This document shows positions 56,001-64,000 of a stretch of DNA of 64,000 nucleotides, piece after piece. Numbering within the stretch: position 1 is the first letter of the stretch; each line of letters begins with the position of its first letter. This DNA comes from Saussurea involucrata. Lineage: Eukaryota > Streptophyta > Magnoliopsida > Asterales > Asteraceae. The translations under genes and the position numbers were made by a program. The notes under the pieces are model-generated. The model worked only from the letters and a program-made list of their open reading frames with translations, ran no database searches and had not been told where the DNA came from. The DNA lies in NCBI GenBank assembly GCA_033807775.1, contig CM066312.1:30415696-30479695 (forward strand), in the 5' to 3' direction.

Positions 56001-56885
56001 TGTTTGGGCAAAAAATCACGTCGCTCGACCGCGACCAGAACAGGTAAGACGTATGATTAAGGACTATACCTTATAGTAAGATAAGGCCTCGACAAAGACC
56101 CAGAACACCATCGTCATCCCTCATAAAAGGTAAGTCGAGAGTTCCTTACGACGCTCGACCATAGCGTCGCCCGATCCGCACGACTATTATATAAGGACGT
56201 GCGACTTCGACCAAAGCTAACGTTAACCATGACCGTTTATTAAGTGTTTAATGCAGGAGTAAAAGTCATTAAGGAGCAACGACTATAACCGACGCAATCA
56301 TTAAACAGCCGGCGACCGTAACGGACGAAGATCATTATTCCGGCGACCGTTTCCAACCGTTAAGGCCATTAAAGGAGCATTCATGGATGAAGCTAAGGAC
56401 GCGAAGACTATAAATATCAAGCTCAATCAACATTTCAACACATCGAATATCCGGCGATTAACAACCGAAGCAATATTCAAGAACACCTGAAGTGAAGAAC
56501 CATTATTCTAAGTATCGCTCTCGACGCACGACAACAGCCCTCGACCAGCAGTTCACACTTTGTTTCGTACACGACAAACACCTATTTTTACATTCAAACA
56601 CTTGTACCTTACATTTTGAAGCATTTTCTTCATCTGTATTGTAATCACTGTACGATCGACACCAGTATCCAAGGACATCGCCCCTGATTGGCGACCATAG
56701 TATAGCGACGACACCCACTGTCGTCCACAGGTTTTTTCCTCGATTGAGGTTTTTCCTGCGTCATCAAATCCCTTGTTTCTTTATTTTATTTATCGTCGCA
56801 CGCCTCGTCGAAAGATTATATCTTTAGCTGCTTAAGTCCACATCGACCTTAAGTTGTCCCTTTGGTGCGATTTTTGGCATTAACA
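56001..56885 (+). repeat. Element F1 5' LTR
   Basis: Shares start, end and most of its sequence with the F2 LTRs but is about 90 bp shorter. TATATAAG at 56188-56195 and TATAAATA at 56409-56416. Many TCGAC/CGTCG/GCACGAC words. Confidence 0.88.
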
Positions 56886-56888
56886 GTT

Positions 56889-56905
56889 TGGCGCCATCCG
56901 TGGGA
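56889..56905 (+). other. Primer-binding site of F1
   Basis: TGGCGCCATCCGTGGGA, 3 nt after the LTR, the TGGCGCC-type site usual for Tat-lineage gypsy elements rather than the Met site of the copia elements. F2 has TGGCACC at 58267-58283. Confidence 0.75.
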
Positions 56906-56986
56906 CTACATCTAGAGAAAATCCTCGACGAACGTGCATTCTACTAATAGTTTCTTGGAGTTCCTTCTATTTTCTGTTGCAGGAAA

Positions 56987-57287
56987 ATGGCAGTCACTGG
57001 AAATCCGCAGCAAGCCATCGCTCAGATGTAACAGGAGCTCGAGGTTGCCAGGAATCAACTCAATGCAATGGCAGAGCAGAATCGCAGAGCAACTGAAGAG
57101 ATCGCATGGCTAAGGAATCCTTTTGGACCCCAGAATGGTCCTAGACCATTCACCCAGAATCCAGGTCCGGGACCAGGCCCGTCCGCACAGAATCAGCATC
57201 CAGGTCCATTCATGCAGAATCAGCAGCCGGGTCCGTTCATTCTGAATCCCCAGTCTGGGCAGATTCCCCCTCAGCACATCCGACCAC
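56987..57287 (+). pseudogene. gag: F1 gag, N-terminal fragment
   Basis: The ATG at 56987 begins M-A-V-T-G-N-P, homologous to F2 gag. A TAA near codon 15 (about 57029) breaks it, and F2 truncates it after the Pro/Gln/Gly/Asn-rich segment PPQHIRPL. A pyrimidine tract ending TGTTGCAG stands 4 nt before the ATG. Confidence 0.78.
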
Positions 57288-58263
57288 TGTTTGGGCAAAA
57301 AATCACGTCGAATGGCCACGACCAGAGAAGGTAAATCGCACGTCATAAGTAAAATCTTGTATTAAGATAAGGTCTCGACAGGAACTCGTAAAACATCCGT
57401 CGTCGCCCGTAAAAGGTAAGTCGTACGTTCCCCACCACGCTCGACCATAGTATCGCCTGCTCCGTGCGACCATCGCGTAAGATCATTGTACCTTCGATCA
57501 AAGCTAACGTTAACCTTGACTGTTACGTTTTTTAAGTGTTTAATGCAGGAGTCAAAGTCATTAAAGAGCAACGGATATAACCGACGCAACTATCAACGAT
57601 CGATAGCTGTAATGGACGAAGAGTATTATGAACATTCATCTCAGCGACCGTTTCCAGCCGTTGATCAAATCATTAATGGAGCTAATTAATGACGCAAAGA
57701 CTATAAAAGACAAACTAAAGCATCATTTCAAGGGACATCGATTAACATCCAATACACTTCAGCGAACATCATCATACAGCAGAGAAAGTCAACCAAACTC
57801 ATAGCAAAGAACATTCAAACTCTGGAGATTGAGTACTGAAAGCCAGAATCCTACAGCGAACTCAAGAACACTCGAAGGAAAAGCTCAAGTATCAGTCTCG
57901 ACGCACGACATCAGCCTTCGACAGATAGTTCACACTTTGTATTCACACACGACAAACACTTGTTATCACATTCAAACACTTGTACTTTATATTTCGAAGT
58001 ATTTCCTTCATTTGTATTGTAATCATCGTACGACCGACGCCAATACCAAGGACGTCGCCCCTGATTGGCGACCATAGTGCAGCGACGACATCCCTTGTCG
58101 TCCGCAGGTTTTTTCCTCGATTGAGGTTTTTTCTGCGTCATCAAATCCCTTGTCTCGTTTATTTTTTCCCTCGTCGCACGTCTCGTCGAAAGATCCTTTG
58201 TTTAGTTGATTAAGTCCACATCGACCTTAAGTTGTCCCTTTGGTGCGATTTTTGGCATTAGCA
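57288..58263 (+). repeat. Element F2 5' LTR
   Basis: 976 bp, TGTTTGGGC to GGCATTAGCA. TATAAAA at 57702-57708 (same in the 3' LTR at 63912-63918). Confidence 0.88.
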
Positions 58264-58318
58264 GTTTGGCACCATCCGTGGGACCTCATCTAGAGAAAAT
58301 CCTCGACGAACGTGCACC

Positions 58319-58360
58319 CTACTAATAGTTTCTTGGAGTTTCTACTATTTTCTGTTGCAG
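58319..58360 (+). promoter_or_regulatory. 3'-splice-site-like sequence before F2 gag
   Basis: CCTACTAATAG followed by a T-rich stretch and TTTTCTGTTGCAG, ending 4 nt before the gag ATG (58365). F1 has the same at 56941-56982. It suggests a spliced leader; no certain donor was found. Confidence 0.45.
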
Positions 58361-58364
58361 GAAA

Positions 58365-60129
58365 ATGGCAGCCTCTGGAAATCCGTAGCAAGATGTTGCT
58401 CAGATGTATCAGGAGCTCGAAGTCGCCAGGAATCAGCTCAATGCAATGGCAGAGCAGAATCACAGAGCAGCTGAGGAGATCGCATGGTTAAGAAATCGCA
58501 CGGTTAAGAAATCCTCTTGGGCCTCAAAATGGTCCTAGGCCGTTCGTGCAAAACCCAGTTCCAAGACCGTTCGACCAGAATGGCCCTAGACCATTTGTCC
58601 CGAATCCAGGTTCATCCGCGCAGAATCAGCATCCAGGCCCGTTCATGCAGAATCAACAGCCAGGGTCGTTCAACCCAAATCCTCAGTTTGGGACAGTTCC
58701 TCCTCAGCACATAAGGCCACTACCCGTGAATAATGGGTCTCAACCATCACAAGGGTCGCAGCCTTTCCAGCAAGGGTCGCAACCATTTCAGCAGCCATTT
58801 CATAATGGACCCCAAGGTAGATCGCAGCCTCTCCAGCAAGGATCGCAGCCGTTTCAGAATGGACCGCAGCAATTCCACTATGGGCCGCAGCCGTATTTCG
58901 TCCCGTTCAACGAGGACACCAATGGTTCATCGCATGGTAATGGCACTAGCCCAGGGGCCAATCCCTCGAAAGGGGCAAATCCCGATCTTAACGATCCCGT
59001 CGCTCAGCGTTTGAAGATGTTAGAAGACCAAAATGAGCGCGTCCTGTCCTTGCTCGCCAAGTTGCCTGGGGCAGCCATGCCTGTCGACGTCGAGCCTCGC
59101 TTGGGATATCAGGCGTCGCCTTTCATCGACGAGATTGCCACCGTCGAGGTCCCAAAGAAGTATAACATTCCTGCCTTCACTCCCAAGTATTCGGGTGTGA
59201 CCGATCCAACTGAGAACGTCGCGCAATATAAGCAGCTCATGTGGACGATCTCGATCCCATTTATGTACCAGAAAGTATGCATGTGTAAGAGTTTTGGAGC
59301 AACCCTCACTGGTCCTGCTCTCCAATGGTTGATCAATCTCAAACCCAAATCCATCGGGTTGTTTGCTGAGTTGGTTAATCAATTCTCCCAGCAATTCGCC
59401 AGCAGTCGTAAGATGGAGAAGCAGACCAGCGACCTATATTACATCGTGCAGAAAGCCAATGAGTCTATTCGAAGTTATTTTAATAGATTCAATGCGAAAA
59501 TGATAAGCATCCGCAATTGCGACGTCAAAACCGCGATCGAAGCCTATAAGCGTGGTCTGGACGATAGTTCGGGTCTATACACCGACCTGACCAAATATCT
59601 CCCGGAGAATTTCGAAGACGTCCGAGCTCGATCCTTAGCATATATGAGGGTAGAAGATGATGCCGCCTTTCGTCGCAAGCATACTGACGACAAGAAGTCG
59701 TTGGGCGTCAGAAAGCCAGAGTTCAAGACAAAGGCTGTTTCTAGAGTAGAGCCAGCGCGCCAAATTTCAAATGTTCGTTTCAAGACGAAAGCAGAAGCCA
59801 AGACCGCAGCTAAGTTCACTCAGTACCCCAAGATATCCTCTTACGGATTCAAAGGATCCACAAAGGACCTAGTCGAAGCTCTGAAAAGTTCCCAAGCTAC
59901 CATTCGATGATCAAAGAAGTCCGACTTGGACGATGCTAAGAAAGACAAATCCAAGTGGTGCGACTTCCATGCCGATCATGGTCATGCGACAGACGACTGT
60001 ATCGCATTGAAGAAGGAACTAGCATATCATTTTCCAAAAGGAAATCTCAAAGATATCATCGACAATGTCGTTGTTCCAACTAATAGCCATCGACCGTCGA
60101 CTCCCGAGCACGCAAAAGTTATTATTTGA
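58365..60129 (+). pseudogene. gag: Element F2 gag (gypsy type), broken
   Basis: The ATG at 58365 is followed by TAG within about eight codons. A 16-bp duplication (CGCACGGTTAAGAAAT, near 58495) shifts the frame; from 58546 the frame is open to TGA 59908-59910 and continues in frame to TGA at 60129. The N-part is Pro/Gln/Gly/Asn-rich with repeats of QPFQQGSQ type. The core (YNIPAFTPKYSGVTDP, ALQWLINLKPKSIGLFAELVNQF, ESIRSYFNRFN) is a gypsy gag capsid domain, and the C-terminal SKWCDFHADHGHATDDCIAL is the Cys/His segment typical of Tat-lineage gag. Not functional as it stands. Confidence 0.87.
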
Positions 60130-60954
60130 AATTCCCTACGCCATGGGGAATCCAGGAGATCAAAAGGGAAAATAAACTGAAGTCGTAAGGTCAAGCTCTC
60201 GACAGGTTCGTTTTTCTATCCCTAAATTAACAATATCTTTTCCACAGGGATAAATCTACTATGGTGCCTCATCGCACGACAACATAGTCAACCGCAGGAC
60301 AATATTTCTCCGTGTCATTCTGTCATTTAAAACCTATCTTTTCCTCCCAAAAGAGTACGGTAATAAATGACAGGGGGCAAATAGAGAGAGTCTGAAATGG
60401 TACGTTCTCTAACTCTTTCTCATACGATTTTTCTCGATTTTTTCTCACAAAACATTTACTGACTTAAGCATCGGAGGGTCGTTGGTGAGCCAACGACCAA
60501 CCCCCGACATCGTTTTATCGCAAAATCGCACGACAGTAATCATTAAATCTACTGTATGACTTTAATATCGCAAGGTTGAACGACATAAACGATCAGGTCT
60601 CTAACTTGATTATTTCTCCACAGGGGCATACGACACAAACTCACTGTACGATCTGGTCGTACGATCGCAGAGTCTAAACGACTTTACCCCTAAGTTTCTT
60701 GACTTTCATACCCTGAATGGATGCCTTAATCGCGTGTTTCTATATTTGTTTTACGTTCTTATCATCGTACTACAATGAATACCTTGGTCGCATGATTTCG
60801 TGTGTATTCTATGATCGAATTCATAACCAATGTGATATTTTCTTACCAAATATATGAAAACACAAGTTCAAACAAGAAAGGTGCATTTAAAAAGATCGTC
60901 AGCTAAACGCTCAACCACCAACGATCGAGCAGCGAAGAAAATAAAATTCCTAAA
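60130..60954. other. F2 region between gag and antisense gene
   Basis: No gene seen. It includes CAGGGGGCAAATAGAG near 60371 and many TCGCACGAC-type words. In an autonomous relative pol would be expected here. Confidence 0.65.
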
Positions 60955-63022
60955 TTAAAGAGGAGCATCCATCGCGTTCATGCCCGAAGTCCCGTCCTGA
61001 AGGCTTTCACCTGCTACCTCCTCCTCAGCATCCTTCTCATCGTCCGAGTCAAGATCCCTCTCGGTCCCAACACCATTCAGATAGAAGTCCAGTTCCTCCT
61101 TCGCCAAAGCAAGAGGGTCTTTTCCCAACAAATGTCGTCGCATGATCGCCGCCCGAGCAGTCAGACGAGTTATGGCAAAAACCGACTTACCCTCGTCCTT
61201 TATGGCTTGCACCTCCTTCTCCAAAATCTCCACCTTGGATTTATAATCCTCGGCCTCTTTCGAAACAGCAACCAAGGATTCCTTAATTTTTTCCATTTCC
61301 TCCCTTTGTTCAGCAGTCATGGACAAAGATTGCATCAGACGATGACTAAGATCTTCCTTGGCAAGATGAACAATCTTCAAATGTTCTAAAGCATTGTTAA
61401 GCCGCTTCGAAAACTCCTCAGCACGACTTGTAGAGGCACTCGCTCTATCCAGCGCCGCTTTCTCTCTTTCACGAGCAGCAGACAAGAGATCTTTTACCTT
61501 CTCCGCTCCACTTCGCGAGGCCAAGGAAGCCTGAAGTGCCTGTAAAAGCATGAAAAACAGACATCATCAGTGGACAACGACAACGACAACGACAAACGAA
61601 GTCTGGGCCTAGACAAACTAAGTCTTGAAAGAAAGACTTACCATGAACGACAAGCCGGCTATATGGGCACCCGTCTCCTCGATAGGAAACCCCTCAAAAC
61701 GCTCCCTGAAAGATGGAAGCAGGAAATTATCCAGGTGAGGGAACAGGTCCATCCCGTCTAGGACATCACCTGTCATAAAGGCAGCGAAAAGTTGACCGTC
61801 GTGACCTTCTCCCCTCCCGTCGAGTGATCCTCGCCCTGGTCGGCTGACAAAGGATTCGACGCGGCAGACGGGGACTTCACCGTTTCCGCCGGAGGCGCAG
61901 AATTGATGGGTGTCGCTGCAATCACCTTCTTCGGCGATCCGACCCCTACCTTCTCAGGTGAAGCGACTCTCGACGAGTCATTAACCCCAGCCGAAGACTC
62001 CCTCGGAGTCATCGTCCTCGTCTTCTTCGGAATTTCAGGGCCAGCGGACATGGCTTTTAGCCTCCTCTCCCTGCCCTGACGAGCATACTCCAGCTCAGCT
62101 GCTCTCTTAGCAGAAACCTTCAACACCTTGGGTTGAGATTCTCCTGGAAAAAAGGAACGCCATAAAGCACACAAAGGAAAAAGACTCGAGGTAACATAGG
62201 AAGAAAAGTAAATAAAACTTACCCGTCATCCCTCTCCTTCCTCTCGACTTATCTTCTTCCTCTTCTCTTCCTTTCTCTTCACACTTCTCCCCCTGATTCT
62301 CTCCTGAAGATTCTAAATCGTCGTCGTTCGCCGTATGTCGCACGACGAAAGACCTCTCGACGACGCTAAATTCTAAAAACGAATTAATCTTCGCTTGAGA
62401 GTTAGCGTCTGGCTTCACGACCTCGAACTTTATGGTTGTCAATATACAAAAAACAAGTTAAAAATCATATATAAATCATATACAGCGCACGACAGATGAA
62501 ATAACGAGGCTCACCCGACGTATTCCGGTTCGTCCTAATCCACTCACTCTCAGAGTCAAGGGACAATTTACGCACGAAAACATATCGAGACTTCCACCCA
62601 CGGTCATTCACACCCGTTCCTAAAACCAACACGCGATCGCCCTTGAATCTAGAATGTAAACTACATCGATGACATCCGTCCATCTTGGCTTGATAAGCCG
62701 AGAGGAGGTCCTGAACATTCATGGGAGAATCCCATTTCTTAGTAGCACGCTCAATCACTCGTACGACTCGCCAGAACTGGGGCATCAACTGACTCGGTGC
62801 CAAGTCAAACTCTAACATAAACGCCTTGGCCAGAGGAGAAAAAGGCCATTCGAAACCTATCTTAAAAGGGTATTCATGGATTACGATGTACCCCTCGGGA
62901 CACTCATTTGATCGGATCTGGCCTGGACGAATCAATTCGACCCACGCAAGAATTTTTGCTAACTTTCTAAAGTCCCGAAGGTCCGATGACTCTTGAATGA
63001 CACTTTCAGGATCCCTCGACAT
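60955..63022 (-). pseudogene. F2 antisense gene: multi-exon, putative gypsy-type transposon protein (Transposase_28-like domain) with coiled-coil C-terminus
   Basis: Minus-strand ATG at 63022. Exon 1 (63022-62515) has PEGYIVIHEYPFKIGFEWPF, APSQLMPQFWRVV and related motifs of the family named Transposase_28 / putative gypsy-type transposon; donor CGG|GTGAGC. Exon 2 (about 62427-62223) is acidic/Arg-rich, donor CGG|GTAAGT. Exon 3 (62143-61642) starts after CCTTTTTTCCAG; it has a frameshift near 61780 and ends TTCATG|GTAAGTC. Exon 4 (61539-60955) follows GCTTTTACAG and is a coiled coil with an acidic end. Exons 2-3 (phase 1) and 3-4 (phase 0) join in frame; exon 1-2 does not by my reading. Such antisense ORFs are known in Tat elements; their role is unknown. 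The family name does not imply transposase activity. Confidence 0.72.
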
Positions 63023-63483
63023 TTCTAAGCAAAATTTGCAGAAGGCAGAGAAATCGTACCTTACTTATAGGCGCGTTAACCCTCGAAGAAGCCTAACCAA
63101 GTTAGGGATTTTCGCAAGATCGGAAGATATCAGATAAAAGACGGCAAGGAAATCACAGCACAAACTCTTCAAGGGCGAAATAAGGAAATGATCCGTCAAA
63201 ATCCCTATTTAGACCGAAAAACAGGGTTGGAACGAATCCTTGGATAACCGCTGCGCATCCCCGTCCTTTCATACGCCCCAATAAATCACCGACACCTGGC
63301 ATCGATAGCTGGTAAGCATCATCGTACATCAGCATGATGTCACGACCTCGTTTCCTTTTCAACTTCTCGTTCAGTTAGAAACGGACCAGCCTAATTCCAA
63401 GGTAGCAAAGGTAATTTCTAACTCTTGTCATATTTTTTCGACTGACAAAATTTAAAACTCGGATTTGCTATCCTTCTTTCAAA
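63023..63483. other. F2 region upstream of the antisense gene
   Basis: No further coding sequence supported. Minus-strand TTTTGCTTAG ends 2 nt before the ATG and could be a leader splice site. Confidence 0.5.
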
Positions 63484-63497
63484 TTTTGGGGGCAAAC
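63484..63497 (+). other. Polypurine tract of F2
   Basis: TTTTGGGGGCAAAC directly before TGTTTGGGC. Confidence 0.75.
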
Positions 63498-64000
63498 TGT
63501 TTGGGCAAAAAATCACGTCGTACGACCACGACCAGAGAAAGTAAATCGCACGTCATAAGTAAAATCTTGTATTAAGATAAGGTATCGACAGGAACCCATA
63601 AAACATTCGTCGTTGCCCGTAAAAGGTAAGTCGTACGTTCCCCACGACGCTCGACCATAGTATCGCCCGCTCCGTGCGACCATCGCGTAAGATCATTGTA
63701 CCTTCGATCAAAGCTAACGTTAACCTTGACTGTTACGTTTGTTAAGTGTTTAATGCAGGAGTCAAAGTCATTAAAGAGCAACGGATATAACCGACGCAAC
63801 CATCAACGATCGATAGCTGTAACGGACGAAGAGTATTATGAACATTCATCTCAGCGACTGTTTCCAGCCGTTGATCAAATCATTAATGGAGCTAATTAAT
63901 GACGCAAAGACTATAAAAGACAAACTAAAGCATCATTTCAAGGGACATCGATTAACATCCAATACACTTCAGCGAACATCATCATACAGCAGAGAAAATC
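63498..64000 (+). repeat. Element F2 3' LTR, first 503 bp
   Basis: Aligns without visible gaps with 57288-57790; the rest lies beyond the window. TATAAAA at 63912-63918. Confidence 0.88.

Larger units (their letters stand above)
56001..57287 (+). mobile_element. Element F1: Ty3/gypsy (Tat-like) 5' LTR and start of gag, cut by F2
   Basis: 885-bp LTR (56001-56885, TGTTTGGGC...GGCATTAACA), a primer site, a leader and the first about 100 codons of gag. F2 interrupts it after CGACCAC. Its remaining part should lie right of the window. It inserted into E; the probable target duplication is GCCTG (55996-56000), with the partner not visible. Confidence 0.88.
57288..64000 (+). mobile_element. Element F2: non-autonomous Tat-like gypsy element with gag and an antisense gene, no pol
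   Basis: 5' LTR 57288-58263, degenerate primer site, gag to 60129, 825 bp without a gene, antisense gene 63022-60955, polypurine tract and the 3' LTR from 63498, which runs past the window edge. No protease, reverse transcriptase, RNase H or integrase motif occurs in any frame. The visible part of the 3' LTR differs from the 5' LTR at roughly ten positions in its first 200 bp and less afterwards. Confidence 0.88.

Noticed and set aside
62465..63022. DNA transposon transposase
   Set aside because: The family name suggests this, but there is no DDE motif or terminal inverted repeat, and the gene sits inside an LTR element.

Overview
This is plant nuclear DNA made almost entirely of nested LTR retrotransposons. 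I found no host protein gene, tRNA, rRNA or CRISPR array. Plant origin follows from Ty1/copia elements that carry an extra third ORF after pol (SIRE/Maximus-like lineage), initiator-Met-tRNA primer sites (TGGTATCAGAGC), and a Ty3/gypsy Tat-type element with an antisense gene. The third-ORF type of element B resembles proteins I associate with daisy-family (Asteraceae) genomes, so a eudicot, possibly Asteraceae, is likely; the species cannot be read from the sequence.

Layout. Element A (copia, minus strand) runs from beyond the left edge to 44897; only its pol-ORF3 spacer, pol, gag and 5' LTR are visible. Its gag is cut by two insertions. Element B (copia, plus, 5023-29441, 745-bp LTRs, TSD GAGAT) carries many stops and frameshifts. 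Inside B lies element D (copia, plus, 12118-25379, 487-bp LTRs that look identical, TSD ATACT), with open gag, pol and a 1558-residue ORF3; it is the youngest and most complete element here. Element C (copia, plus, 30843-43822, about 965-bp LTRs, TSD ATATA) is the same family as A, inserted head-on into A's gag; its gag and pol are open.

A 1.1-kb interval without a recognisable gene (44898-46037) separates A from element E (copia, minus, 46038-56000), seen from its 3' LTR through a broken ORF3 to the middle of the integrase. There E is cut by F1, a gypsy Tat-like element (56001-57287), which is cut by F2 of the same family (57288 to beyond the right edge). F2 has LTR, gag and an antisense spliced gene, but no pol.

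In the copia elements gag supplies the particle protein with zinc knuckles, pol supplies protease, integrase, reverse transcriptase and RNase H, and ORF3 is a large protein of unknown role. Order of insertion: A, then B, then D; C into A separately; E, then F1, then F2.

Most interesting observations: (1) each family carries its own short self-complementary oligomer scattered through LTR, coding regions and spacers; (2) every ORF3 visible has a TATA-like promoter just upstream; (3) gag and pol of C and D are in one frame, separated by a single stop that sits inside a branch-point/3'-splice-site-like sequence; (4) ORF3 looks like a soluble, possibly nuclear protein rather than an envelope; (5) the LTRs of C and A form a long inverted repeat with a 109-bp loop; (6) F2 carries an antisense gene with phase-matched introns.
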